Source of the DNA: Fagopyrum homotropicum
Taxonomy: Eukaryota > Streptophyta > Magnoliopsida > Caryophyllales > Polygonaceae
DNA: 64,000 bases
Assembly (NCBI GenBank): GCA_033239125.1
Contig: BSWB01000005.1
Span: 104,152,494-104,216,493, forward strand
Direction: 5' to 3'
Shown here one piece after another: positions 1 to 11,740 of the stretch. The notes beneath the pieces are model-generated. The model ran no database searches and had not been told where the DNA came from. It saw only the letters and a program-made list of their open reading frames with translations. The position numbers and the translations under genes are program-made. Every line of letters begins with the position of its first letter. Within the stretch, counting starts at the first letter, position 1.

Positions 1-14
1 ATCCGGTTGGGATC

Positions 15-130
15 GGATGCACAACCCTAGTTCTTCCGATATGGATATACGAGCGGAGAATTGTTGGATCTTCGACACGTGTTAGTTTTTTTTCAAGAGT
101 GCTTATTATTTTTTTTTACTAGTGTACTAT
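15..130. repeat. Terminal part of a dispersed element, cut by the window edge
   Basis: This stretch resembles 44430-44500 inside an intron of the SDR/CIA30 gene. Both share a GATATGGATATACG/GGTATGGAAATACG block, GGAGAATTGT, and a GACACGTGT block followed by a T- or A-rich run. At the intron copy this sequence forms one terminal inverted repeat, so here it is probably one end of the same family. The rest lies outside the window. Divergence is roughly 25-30% by eye. Confidence 0.45.
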
Positions 131-204
131 TCGTGTATTGCACAGGATTTGTGTAAATATTTTTTTTGTTTGAATTTATATATAAAAAATAGATTAATTT
201 TACA

Positions 205-700
205 ATTTAGGTGCAACTACCCAAATTTTAATAACTCAAGACGTCAATAGACTAAGGATCACACAGTGGGTCCCATCAGTTAGCTTGACAAAAACTTCAT
301 AAATAGGATATGGCAGCAAGAGGCACCGAAAAATAAAGAAAATATTGAACTTGTCTTTTAGAAATAATTACATAAAACCACCTTGTATGCAGTTAATATA
401 TATTCCAAAACGATACTTCAAAACATGACAGCCGAACAATTGTCCTAAAATATCAGCTTGAAAACAATACATGTACATATTTGGACCCATACAACAAAAG
501 ACTCGCTTGCAAGCGACTAGTTTCAAAAGAAGTTCAACCAACCCTTGGGTTAACATCGCTCTGGCTATCCACATCCTACAACTTACGTCCTTACAGGGTT
601 CCTATGATCAGCATTACTTAAAAAGAATCGGTTTAAAACCGTTAGCTACTGATCATAATCAATCCACGAGAGGTCATATCAACACATGACAACACATGTA
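205..700 (-). repeat. Degenerate gypsy-type LTR fragment
   Basis: The order of short blocks matches the antisense R/U5 part of the solo LTR at 18975-21571: a conserved 'cac..tgggtccc' block, 'agcttgacaaaaac', 'ggcagcaagaggcac', and later 'aaaaccgttagctac' near 640. The similarity is patchy and neither LTR terminus is preserved. It is therefore an old relic. Small open frames here look like chance. Confidence 0.45.
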
Positions 701-1029
701 TTCAGATACCATATAACGTGCTCATGCGATGATATCATGCTTTTATGAATGATTCATACAATGCAATGTCAAATGTACAATTAGCAACCAAACCAAATTT
801 TGAATAATTGTTTATACGATCTGACTTTGGTGTGAGTTCAACAATAGCAATAATATCATAGTTATTGCTAAGTTATTATAGGTACTTTTTCAATCGTTAG
901 ATATATTAATAGTTTCTTTTGTTTGCCTATTTCGATCATTATAATTAAGTAATGACTGTTTACCATTGCTTTCATAATAAAAAAATGTAACGAACTTAAA
1001 TATTCTCTTCTTTTAGCTCGCTTTGTAAT
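700..1029. other. AT-rich intergenic stretch
   Basis: No coding signal, clear inverted termini or tandem structure was seen here. The composition is strongly AT-rich and passes directly into the tandem array that follows. Confidence 0.5.
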
Positions 1030-1660
1030 TTCAAGTTGATGAACTTTGACCAAAATAGGAATATTTTGAGCGAATTACGTTCAATCAATGCATTAAGTGG
1101 CGAATATATTGTTTTGTAACGACCGAAATAATACGTTTATGACCAAAATAGAAAATTGTAACTTCAACTTATAGACTTCGATCGAAATAGGACTATTTCG
1201 AGTGAAATATGTTCACTCAATACATTAAGCGACGAGTATATTGTTCTGTAACGACCGAAATAATACGATTACGACCGAAATAAAAAAGTGTAATTTCAAT
1301 TTTATAGATTTCAACCGAAATAGGACTATTTTGAGAAAAATACATTCATTTAATACATTACGGGACGAGTATATTGCTTTGTAATGACCGAAATAATACG
1401 TTTATGACGAAATAGAAAATTGTAATTTCAAGTTTATAAATTTCAACCGAAATAAGATTATTTCGAGCGAAATACATTCAATCAATACATTAAGTGACGA
1501 GTATAATGATCTGTATCGACCAACATCATACGTTTACGCCCGAAATAAACTGTATATGAAGCTTATGGATTTCAACTGAAATAGGACTACTTCGCGCGAA
1601 ATACGTTCAATCAATACATTACGTGACGAATATATTGCTTTGTTACGACTGAAATAGAAA
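1030..1660. repeat. Tandem array of about 132 bp units, nearly 5 copies
   Basis: The block 'cgaccgaaataatacg' or variants recurs with its GAC at about 1121, 1253, 1386, 1518 and 1647, giving spacings of 132, 133, 132 and 129 bp. Each unit also carries 'ttcaaccgaaataggactattt', 'cgagcgaaatac', 'tcaatacattaagtgacgagtatatt' and an AT-rich link. Units differ from each other at perhaps 10-20% of sites, so this is an old array. It looks like a small satellite or minisatellite; no coding potential was seen. Shorter GA(C/T)CGAAAT motifs recur within each unit, suggesting the unit grew from a smaller repeat. Confidence 0.8.
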
Positions 1661-2365
1661 AAAAAAAAAAAACAAGAGTTTGCAGCGTTAAATGGTATAA
1701 CTTTTATTCCATAAATACATATGTTTTTTGTTAAAAGTGTATATATCGATTATAATTTAGTGTTTCACACTGATGAACACTTATAATTGTGTCATATCTT
1801 GAATGTTCATTTATTTATCAGATGACTATTAGAAGTTTTTAGTCCCTACCGTAAGAACATATCTTACGGTAAAAAAATAAGACTAATCTCAACCACAACA
1901 TTAAATACTTTCAACGACTATGATACGTTTTAAAAATAATTAATGTAAGATTACTTATTCCTATTAATATATAAAAATACATTAACTACTATAATTATGT
2001 ATACCCGATACAATATCAGCGTAGTTTGTAAAAATTATGATTTGTAAAAAAATATTTTCTTTACTATTGTGCAATATGTTGTTATGTATATGTAGACGTA
2101 TTTACTATATATATACGGGCATGTCATAGGTGTTTTGTTTGTAGGATTTTGAATGAACTCTAGCGTCACATTATTAACCCTGTTATTCGTGCTATAATTT
2201 TGAACGTGCTATGATGTTGAATGAAGTCTAGCGTCACACTAGCCCTGTTAGTGTAAGAAATTGCGCAATTACTCTTATAAGAAATAACCCTAATAATTAT
2301 TATAATGAAAATAAAATGTTTTAAGAAAATCATTGCTCTTAAAAAATAAAGTTTTAGTATGAATA
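1661..2365. other. AT-rich intergenic stretch
   Basis: Starts with a run of A and then AT-rich DNA. A short imperfect direct repeat 'gaatgaactctagcgtcacat' / 'gaatgaagtctagcgtcacac' occurs near 2150 and 2220, about 67 bp apart. A small palindrome 'ccgtaagaacatatcttacgg' lies at about 1849-1869. No gene was recognised. Confidence 0.45.
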
Positions 2366-4895
2366 TATTTTTTTTATACATAGGTAAGAAAATAGTTAGA
2401 TTAGTTTCTAGAAACCAATCTACCTATGGCATCCTTACGGATAAGATCTTGGACATATTCAGAATCTCTTCAATGTGTATTTCGGTAGTGTGACCATGTG
2501 AAGCTATCTTGTCCGCAACCTGATTAATTTCCCTAAAAATGTGTCGAGTGACGACGTTAGTAAACTCTGAGGTGATAATCGAAATATCGTTTAAAATCAT
2601 AACAAGTTCCCAAGGTGATTTCCAGATACAATTGATCGAGTTGACAAGCGTCAAATTATCTCCTTCAATCTCGATTAGTTTAATTTCAATCTCCTTTGCC
2701 TTTTGAAGGTCGATTCGTAGAGCAATAGCTTCAATTCCAAAACAGAATCAACATCACATCTACCACATCCAATTTCGATTGGGACGGCATTGTGATTGCG
2801 AATGATAAAACCATAGGAAAATTTTCCGGCCGAGTTTTGAGAAGCATCAAAGTTTAGTTTGTGAAAACCATTATCTGGAATTTTCCACTTAATATTTTTC
2901 TTTTTTCTTCGGGGTGCTTTAATTGTTATGTTACTCGTATTTTGGTTCATGTTTGCTCTGTTCCACACTTCTATTTGGTGCAGTGTAGAGTCTTTAATAT
3001 TTCCCGGAATTTTCATCTTTTTAAAAATGAATTGGTTTCTAGCCATCCATATGTTCCACCAAGTGACTACCGTGAGATTCAATTCTTTTGTTGAGATTAA
3101 TCCTTTCAGATCAAAAAGAGCGTCAGCGATCCCCCAGTTAGCAAAATCATAGTTTTTTAGTATTATTGTTATATTTTGATTTTTTATAGTTGAGATCATG
3201 AAAGGACATTGAAAAAAGAGGTGTTTGGTACTTTCAGTATGATGGTTACAAAATTTGCAATGCATTACAACGGAAATCCATTCACAGTAATCTCTCAACG
3301 CGGTGAGAACCAAATTACTAGCTTGAGTATTTATCTAAGAAAAAATCATAATCTCATCCGCGAAAGCTAAAAAAGAAATTCTTGTCCCATTCTTAGAGAT
3401 AGAGAATCCAATGGATTTAGGATAATCATTGGATAGTTTCTGTAGATTTCTAGAAAGCACTTCCGCACAAAGATTGAACAGGAGCGGGGAAAGTGGATCT
3501 CCTTGACGGAGACCGCGTTGTGGACAGATCATGCTAGTAGGTGAGTCATTAATAAGGATGGAATAAGAGACGGTAGAGATACACTCATGTATCCATTGTC
3601 TATATTTTTCCCCAAAACCGAATTTTTTCATAACCGCTTTTAGGAAATTTCAATCTATTTTATCATATGTTTTTTCCATATCTAATTTCATAGCCATGTA
3701 CCCTTCTTTTCCTTTTTTTGATTTGAACCCATGAAAAATTTAGTGGGCTATGAGAACATTATCCTGAATTGCTCTATTTTTAATAAATGCACTTTGTAAC
3801 GGAAGGATAATTTTTGGTAGGATCAAGCTTAAATGTTTTGCTAAAATTTTTTATATAATTTTGTATACCGTAAAAACTAAGCTAATAGGTCTATAGTGGG
3901 ACGTTGATTTTGGGTTGTCGTTCTTTGGTAGGAGGGCAATAAACGTATGGTTAATTTGTTTAAGAATTTTTTCGGTTTTATAAAAACTTTTCACCGCCCT
4001 TGTCACATCCGGTCCAACAATGTACCAGTATTTTTGGTAGAAACCCGCCGGCATACCATCCGGTCCCGGTGATTTGTCCGTCCTATATTGAAAATGGCCT
4101 CCTTTATTTCCTTAGTAGAGAAAGACATTTCCAAATTAGTGTTATCAGTATCAGATATTTCTTGGTAGATAACTTGTAGTTAACATTGCATTTTGTTCAG
4201 ATCTAAAGGAAACGCCTTGAAACGATTCTTGTAATCGTTTATGAATTCTTCGTTGATCTCCGTGTCTTTTGACACCACCGTCCCGTCATTTTTGGTCATT
4301 GTTGATATAATTTAGTTATTACGTCTGTTTGTCGCTTTTCTATTGTGAAATTTTGTGTTCTTATCTCCGAATTGAAGGAATTTCGTTTTAGCTCGTTGCA
4401 ACCAATATTTGTGCTGATATTACTTCCTCTTCTTGTTTAACCTTCCTATTTTGTCATTCATAGTTGGGTCAAACTGTGAAAAACTTTGCTTTTGAAGCCC
4501 TTCAAGGTCTTCATCTACTTTTTCTAATTGTCTATTTAATGTTACCAAATTTTTCTCGACTCCATTGCTTAAGTTTTGTTTGAGAAGTTTTGTTTTCTTT
4601 GCAAGAGTAAACATGTTTGACCCTTCGAATTGGGTTCTCCACACTTGTTTGACTAGGTTTTCACAATCCTTTCTTAGTGTCCACATTGATTCGAATCTAA
4701 ACGGTTTATTCTTAACACTAGGGTTAGAGTTTTGAATAAAGAAAGAAATCATGCAGTGATCTAAATTTGTAAACGCATGATTTCTTGTATGTATAGTTGG
4801 ATATTCTGGATGATTTTGAGTGTAGTCATGACTCTATCTAGTTTTTCATATATATTATTATCTCCCTCTTTTTTTTCCACGTAAATATATTTCCT
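2366..4895 (-). pseudogene. Decayed LINE (L1-type) with endonuclease end, RT, zinc finger and RNase H remnants
   Basis: Read on the minus strand from right to left. The end of the endonuclease with its 'LDHC' box (usual SDHC) lies near 4760, then a linker with 'NKPFRFESMW' (4752-4420). The RT start 'ALLPKNDNP..SHYRPISL' is at 4054-3851 and the RT core with 'GLRQGDPLSPLLFN' and 'FADE' at 3631-3335. A zinc-finger RT tail with 'CKFCNHHTESTKHLFFQCPF' lies at 3313-3100, then an RNase H domain split between 3313-2675 and 2654-2424. The catalytic FADD is FADE here. Fewer than 30 bp separate the FADE box from the zinc finger, where intact LINEs have some 300 residues, so about 0.9 kb was lost internally. 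A T run near 2366-2376 may be the old poly-A tail. Several frameshifts and stops show it is dead. The 5' part (ORF1 and most of the endonuclease) is missing. Confidence 0.85.
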
Positions 4896-4999
4896 GTAGT
4901 GGATAGGTTCCTTAGGCTAAACTAACACGATAAAAAATGTAGTGTTACCGTTTTCCAATATATTAACAAAACCAAAGTTTACTCGTCAAAAAGGAATTT

Positions 5000-5060
5000 C
5001 CAATACATTACACCCACACACTAAGGTGCCAATACATTACACCCACACACTAAGGTGCCA
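5000..5060. repeat. 29 bp tandem duplication
   Basis: The unit beginning 'caatacattacacccacaca' occurs at 5001 and again at 5030 with no visible difference over two full copies. It is recent by its identity. Confidence 0.9.
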
Positions 5061-5067
5061 ACCATGC

Positions 5068-5250
5068 AATTTCCATTCCAAATGAAACTACTCTCGTCGA
5101 TTCATAGCTATTTTCGTCATGGGAGTTTTTTTTTGTTTTTTTGGTGAGAAGGAGAGTCAAGTGGTCTCCGGTATAAGAAGTTAGAACTAGAGGTGAATCT
5201 ATGGCTGTTCATCATTGTAAAAAAATAAAATTGGAGCTGAATTCATAGTT
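5068..5250. repeat. Dispersed repeat also present at 7440-7690
   Basis: Contains 'tttccattccaaatgaaact' followed by 'tcatagctattttcgtc' and 'agaggtgaatctatggct'. Similar blocks appear at about 7508 and 7626 on the far side of the TIR element. The insertion thus sits within, or was flanked by, copies of one local repeat. Confidence 0.55.
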
Positions 5251-5377
5251 ATTTGGGCCTGTTTGAAAAGAACAGATATTTGGATGGATAGTTTAAGGGG
5301 TTTTTTTTTATTTATTAGATTTTGGATAGTTTAAACTTTTTTTTATAGCTTTAGTTTCATGTACAGTTGGTTGGATA

Positions 5378-5405
5378 CTTTATATATATATATATATATA
5401 TATAT
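5378..5405. repeat. (TA)n microsatellite
   Basis: About 13 uninterrupted TA units directly abutting the left end of the TIR element at 5411. Confidence 0.9.
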
Positions 5406-5410
5406 AATCA

Positions 5411-7088
5411 GACTCCCATGTAAACAACTCATATAGTGTACAATGAGAACAAATCTAATCCGTAAGATTAGAATAATAGATGGTCAAGATTAACCGTAAT
5501 AAATAGGAGAAAAAAATAAAAATAAAACAAATTAGAATGAGAGTGGGGAATTGGTTGCACGTGAAAATCAATTTTCACCCAATTTGCTCCATTATTATAT
5601 ATAAAAAGATTTGTTACCTTATCTGACCCTATAATCTCTCATTCAAATCTTCCAACATCTCTCAATAACCGATTATTTGTGAAACGACTCCAATGGAGAG
5701 CAAGGGCGATTCAACGATGATTAGGGTTGCTTTCGTTCGTCCAATGAAGGCACCACCGTCGTCTCCAAACCAGATTTGGCCGGCCGGTTTTCATCGCAGA
5801 TCCGGACTTGAACACCGTGGCTCTCCCTCGAATGCTTCAGGTGACCTTCCAACATTCCTTCAGTCTCGTGCATCGCGACTCAACCGTATATGAGACCAAT
5901 TTCGTCTCGCTCACCATCAATTTCGTCTCGCTCACCATCAATATTTGCCATGGCTCTCCCTCAAAAGCCTCGTTTTCCTTCATCCTCGTAGTCTCGTGTC
6001 GATATTACATCATTACCATCAACAATCTTGTTATACGACTCCAAATTTGTCATCATTGCAGACCAACCGGAATCCATGGTTATCCCCATCCTCAACAGTA
6101 CAAGAGAAGCATATGTTATTGGATTTGTATTCACTGTTTATTAAGTTTTTATTCGTTAATGTATGTTAGTGTATTTAGCAAAATGAGAAGGGTATTGATT
6201 TTATTTAGATTAAGATTCAATATGTTTTTGTGGTGCTTGAAACCTTCTTTGATCTGATGAACAAAATTTGTTATTCCATTGTCATGAAATTATTGTACTT
6301 TAGTTTTTATTCGACACTAAATGCTGTAAATATTCCGTGATTATATGTCTTTTATCCGGCAATTTGTGGTGGTTTGTCCGTGTATGTGCGACAAGTTATT
6401 GGAAACAATTGAACAACTAAATTTTGCAATGAATATATTATATCATATGTACAAATATATTTAGTAACACTAACGAATATTTTAAGTAACATGGACGAAT
6501 ATCTTTGTATACGTATATGTTCGCGAATTGTCCGAAGATTGAAACATTGGTCTCTTCAGATTATGAGCGAATATTTTCACTATATAAATAAATATTTATG
6601 TACCACTGAATATTAATTTCAATTATCAATAATCGACTAAAATTTGTTGGACATGAACGAACAATATCGGTATCATGAATGAATTATTAATAGTATATTG
6701 ACGAATATTTTCATGAACATAGACGAATACTTTTGTACAATATTAACTAGAAGAATGGAAATGATAATTGAATTGATTTAGAAATGTTGTTGATATCAAC
6801 TATGGTGAATGATGAATTGAGAAATGAAAAAAAGGGCAATATGAATTCACGTTGAAAACTAGAGTTAGATGTAAATGTGAAGATTTGGATAATAATAATT
6901 AGGGAGAGAATCTCTAACTGCCATATTTGACTATAATTACTATGAAGAGTGTAATGCACCCTCTTTAATTGAAGAGTGGAGTAAAATATTTCCTAAAATT
7001 TGATTTAATTAAAACCATTAGATCAAAACAATCCTATGGTTAATGTGTGTTCTCATTGAACACTATAAGAGGTGTTTACATATGAGCC
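5411..7088. mobile_element. Non-autonomous TIR DNA transposon, about 1.7 kb, possibly Mutator-like
   Basis: The left end 'gactcccatgtaaacaactc' continuing to 'atagtg.acaatgagaac' is matched in reverse complement by the right end at 7046-7088, 'ggctcatatgtaaacacctc' continuing to 'atagtg.tcaatgagaac'. Weaker similarity continues inward through 'taatccgtaagatt' / 'ttaaccataggatt', giving TIRs of roughly 65-80 bp. No transposase is present. The interior includes a GC-richer patch (5690-5960) with a 66-codon open frame starting at 5693 that could be captured host sequence. No clean target duplication could be read because the left end abuts a TA repeat. Long TIRs and possible capture favour a Mutator-like origin, but the family is not proven. 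Confidence 0.65.
5897..5939. repeat. 21 bp tandem duplication inside the TIR element
   Basis: The unit 'caatttcgtctcgctcaccat' occurs twice in direct tandem, at 5897 and 5918. Confidence 0.9.
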
Positions 7089-8216
7089 AAACTCTCTCTC
7101 TATATATTTATAGTTTTATAAAATATAAAAATCTATAGTATTTAGTAAAAAAAGAAGATTTTTAGGTAATCTCTAGGGGTAAAAATTACCAAAAGGATTC
7201 ATTCTATAGATGAAATAAATACCTCCTAATATTAAAAAAACAAAACAAAATTGTCTTAACTTTTTTTTTTTTAGAAAACTCCATGTAAACTTTCTATTAG
7301 TTGTATTTTTTAAAAATCTTAAAAAATCTCTTCAAAGATTCCCCAAAAAGTTAAACCTAATAAAAAGAACTCTTTTGCCAAACCCTACATTGCTTTTTAA
7401 AAACTTTCCTACATAGCTTTTTAAAAAGACAAAGCTTGCTTCAAACATAGAATTAGAGGTGAATTTCATAGCTTACTTCGGTTCATCCGGGTTCGAAATG
7501 GTTGTCAATTTTCATTCCAAATGGAACTCCACTATATCCAAAGCTATTTCATCTTTGTCACAACATAAAACCAGAGGTGAGTTCATAGCTTCTGTCTTGT
7601 AAAAACATAAAATTAGGGTTGTCAAATTTCACTCTGAATGGAAACTACTCTGTATTCAAAGTTATTTCCTTTTGTGAGAAAGACCTTGATTTAAGAATAC
7701 AAAGATATAGCTGAAGATGACCATAACCTAGTTTTACCCTAACTTGAATGCTCGCCTACACTCCCCAAGAAAACAAAGATATAAACAAGGAAATTGTTGC
7801 ATTAAATGAATAAAATGAAGAACAAACACTGTAAATCCAGAGAAAATAGAAAATTAAAAAAAGATATGACCAACTTATAAGCCTTTATTTGAAAGAGAGA
7901 AGAAGAGGGGAAATAAAAAACAACCTTACCAGGCAATTGACGACTGCAGTCTTCACCGTATTTTATGAAACAAGCCTCCTAAGGCCTGGCCATTCCTATG
8001 TACAAATGCAACACAACACTTACCATATTCTCCCATCACGCTTCATCCTCGATGTACACATCCCATTCTATCACTATATATCATCACCGAGCCCGCCTGA
8101 GAAGGTACACTTTACCGCTTACCATCATTGAATACATCAGCTTTACTGCTTTAGATTTGGTCAACCTGGATTTCAGACTGCCCAGATTGTGATGAGATTA
8201 TGGCTTCCAGTACTTT
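7089..8216. other. Intergenic region and probable 3' UTR/downstream region of the TPS gene
   Basis: 7440-7690 holds two diverged copies of the local repeat also seen at 5068-5250. The part right of about 7700 is less AT-rich and may include the TPS 3' UTR, which would run leftward from the stop at 8217. No separate gene was found; open frames at 7889-8192 lack any recognisable protein. Confidence 0.5.
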
Positions 8217-11200
8217 TCAAGATGGACTTCCTGTGTCACTGTCGTTTTCGGATTCTGCAGGAGATGAAGCTTCTGCAATGGCTTCTAGCATAGTTATGAC
8301 CTCCGTTGTGTCATCCAAGTAATATCTTGCCTTGCTCGGCTTCTGTCCAACTGTGCAGGCATACACTAATGTGTTGGGCGAGAGATGTCCGTTACTCATT
8401 GCACTGCTGATTACCTCAAACATGTCTTCATCAGATCTATCATCACCAATGCATAACACAAAATCTGCCTGCTTTCCGCGTTGTGTCATTCTACTGAAGA
8501 TCTTCTCTGCAACTAAACCCTTACTCACACCCTACAAACAAAACACCCCGATCTTGAATTAGAGCAGTTATTTGTCATTTAAGGTCTCATGTCTATATTC
8601 AGGCAACAAACTGGGACATCAACTTCTCATTTCATTACTCATGCCGCATTACAAAAAGGAAATCATGGAATGCATCTAATACAAGGCTGGTCAGCTTTGT
8701 TGTGGATGGTCATTCATCAAGGTAGATCTTACCATTTTGATTTACAATTGACATCTGAATCTGAGGAAACACTCCAACTATGCTATGCCCCCAAAGTACG
8801 AAGTTTAGACCAGAACCCTATTGTTGATACAGCCTAATATATAATTCAAAAAAAAAAATTTATCTAGGCCCGTACAAAACAAGGCTGGCCCACCCGAAGA
8901 ATATCATGGGTGTGGACAACAATTTGGGTCTGTCCGGGCTTGACCTTTTTATATGGGTACAGGCTTGGATTATTATTTTAGCCCACAGGTTTACCTTAAT
9001 GCCTAATGTAGTAATGATTAGCCGTCACAATTCCTCTCCCATGAAAAATCTCACTTGATTTCCTAGTAGTTTGTTTTCTGCTTTGATGTGTTAGACAAAA
9101 AACGACTACCATGCCATTTTTCTTTAATGATCTATTGATTGCAACATTAAACAACGAAATTTGCAGCACCAAAAGCTTTGAGACTGATATCTAGTTATAT
9201 GCCCATATTTCCAATCAGTTTCCTTCCCTTTTTCATCAATGGCACTTCTCTATCACTTAACCTACTATTTTCATCAAAGAAAAGCCCTTTTTAATTATAT
9301 GATAATTATAGTCAGAATCAGATTTTGGCAAAGACAAATATAACCAGACCATATTGAGATACTGGCAAAGGCCAAGGTCAGAAGAGTTAATACCTGTGGT
9401 TTAACTTCAACAATGTATTGGCCACTTTTTACAAGAACAGGCTCATTCGTTAGAACACTTTCTAAGTGGTCTAGCAACTCCTTCGCTTGGCAGGAACCAA
9501 AACCTGGGTCCGCATCCCTATGGTGCCAAACCAAGGCACTCTCCTTCCGCTCAATATAAGAACCGTCTGTTGATTCTGTATACAGCTGCATTACAGGTTC
9601 AGCTATTTGTATCCATCCAAAATCAATACTCTGCCCACACGTCTCCCATTCATCCTCAGCAGGCCACCTGATAAATAAAAAAAATGTTTATACAAGGTAT
9701 TGGAAATCCACATTTATAAAGTATTTTTAACAAGATAAATTTGAAGTTCATTTACCTCAAAAAATATCCATGTTCAGCAGCAATGCCAACCCTCTCACAA
9801 GGAGAAAACCACTTCCCTAAACTGTCTCTTCCTCGACCACTGACGATAAAAACTGTGTTGTTGGGGTCACTGCAGAGTGTGTCAACTATAGATAGAACTG
9901 CTTGATTTGGTTTCTTGTTGATGGAGTTCTGTGGCATAATGGTGCCATCATAATCCAGCAGTATGGCCCTACTCTTAGACCTTGAAAAGGCAGACACGAT
10001 GGCATCAATAGAAAGCTTACGGAAATTGAGGTCCAGGGCAACTACTCTAAAACCAAAACCTAAACCAATTCCCCAACAGCGTCTCCTAAAGTGATCCTTA
10101 CACGTCCTCTCCAAATCTTGGAAAAAGCTCCTCGACCAAAACGCCACATCATGTGTGCTAACATATCTGTAGTGCTTTTCATGCCTCATCTGCTTCTCTG
10201 CATTAGCCATTGATACTGCCTCATTGAGAGCCTCAGCTGTACTCTCAACATTCCAGGGGTTCACACGAATAGCTCCACTTAGTGAAGGAGAACAACCTAT
10301 GAACTCTGACACCACCAACATGCTCTTCTTGGGATCATCACTAGATTCTAAACCAGCATCATTGACCCCTTGCCTGCACACAATGTACTCATATGGGGTC
10401 AGGTTCATTCCATCTCTCACAGCTGTGACAACAACGCACTCAGCTACAGTATAATATGCAGCTCGTTCACTGAGGGACATTGGCCTATCAATATACACAA
10501 TTGGTTCATAACCAGGTCTCCGATAGGTGTCATTAATTCTATTGCAACTTGCCTGAATTTCAGCTTCTATCTCGTCCAGGTCTTTGCCCCTTCCTCTTGC
10601 AGGATTAGCAATTTGCACCATAACTGCTCTCCCTTGCCACTTCGGGTGTTGCTTAAGCAACTGCTCCATTGCCAAAAGCTTGAGATTAATACCTTTAAAT
10701 ATGTCCATGTCATCAATGCCAAGCAAAACAGTCTTTCCTTCAAACTGCTGCTTAAGTTCCTTAACTCGCCATTCTTTATCAGCAAGCTGCAGAACAGTCT
10801 CAATCTGACCCATGTGGATCCCAACAGGCATGATCTTTATACTAACATTTCTCCCGTAATATTCAAGCCCAATGTACCCCCTCTTTGATTTATACTCCAG
10901 ACCCATCATCCTACTACAACAAGAGAGAAAATGCCTAGCATAGTCAAATGTATGAAAACCAATAAGGTCTACATTTAGCAGCGCTTTGAGTATTTCTTCT
11001 CTCACTGGTAGAGTCCTATATATCTCTGAAGAAGGAAAGGGACTGTGCAGGAAAAAACCCATTCTCAACTTGATGAACTTCCTTCTCAGAAAGGAAGGTA
11101 ACACCATCAAATGGTAATCATGAATCCAAACATAATCATCCTCAGGGTTTATCACCTCAATGACTCTCTGGGAGAAGATCTTATTGGCAGACACATAGGC

Positions 11201-11740
11201 CTCCCATAGAGACCGATCAAAGCGGCCACAATGACTGGCTGAAAACGGAAGCATGTAATGAAAAAGTGGCCATAAATGGTGCTTGCAGAAACCTTGGTAG
11301 TACTTTGTATGAATCTCTGGGGGAAGAAAAGCTGGAACACATTTAAACCTTTCGAGCAAAACCTGAGAGACGTCATCCTGCTCATCCACATGCACATCAA
11401 CCCTTAATGAACCAACATACAGAACCTCCATATCCTCGGGTAACCCATCCTTCAGCTGAAGGATCAATGAATCTTCATCCCAACTAAAAGCCCAACCTTT
11501 GTTATCAGGTCTTCGCTTGGCTTTAACAGGCAGCTGGTTAGCAACAATTATAATTCGATCCTGAACTATGGAAGAAGGGACATCTGAAGTCACACTATTA
11601 GCTTGATCATCGTCAAGCTCCGATATAACCCCAGCAACGGTCATGACCCGGGGAAGGCTACGCTTTTTCTCCCGCCCCATCGTCACCGGGAAATTCCCCG
11701 AAGCTAGATCTAAGAGATTGGTATACGATTTGGACATCAT
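8217..11740 (-). CDS. Class II trehalose-phosphate synthase/phosphatase-like protein (TPS7-like)
   Basis: Coding exons are 11740-9756, 9667-9394 and 8531-8217, joined in frame to give 857 residues, the normal length for class II plant TPS. The start is the first of two tandem ATGs (11740 and 11737), opening the class II hallmark 'SYTNLLDLASGNFP'; no in-frame ATG lies upstream. A GT20 trehalose-phosphate synthase domain runs from about residue 62 ('IIIVANQLP') to about 550. A HAD-type phosphatase domain follows, with 'LLDYDGT' at 594-600, 'SGRGRDS' at 634-640 and 'GDDRSDED' from 782. Splice sites are CAG/GT and AG/G consensus. Class II members are generally not active synthases when tested in yeast; they are regarded as cytosolic regulatory proteins bound by SnRK1 and 14-3-3 proteins. 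That role is family knowledge, not visible here. The gene looks intact. Confidence 0.95.

Larger units (their letters stand above)
4896..5377. other. Intergenic stretch with short duplications
   Basis: Holds a 29 bp tandem duplication (listed separately) and part of a dispersed repeat that also occurs at 7440-7690. No coding region was seen. Confidence 0.5.

Noticed and set aside
1030..1660. Regular repeats considered as a CRISPR array
   Set aside because: Units of 132 bp are repeated throughout, with no short repeat and unique spacer pattern; the DNA is plant nuclear.
5808..6257. 149-codon open frame inside the TIR element
   Set aside because: It crosses a 21 bp tandem duplication, passes into very AT-rich DNA and has no domain; a captured fragment is possible but not a gene.
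8589..8837. 82-codon plus-strand open frame
   Set aside because: It lies in the third coding-region intron gap of the TPS gene (8532-9393) and has no recognisable protein.
10370..10888. 172-codon plus-strand open frame
   Set aside because: It is antisense to the large TPS exon, whose protein is unmistakable; codon structure of the real gene leaves this frame open by chance.
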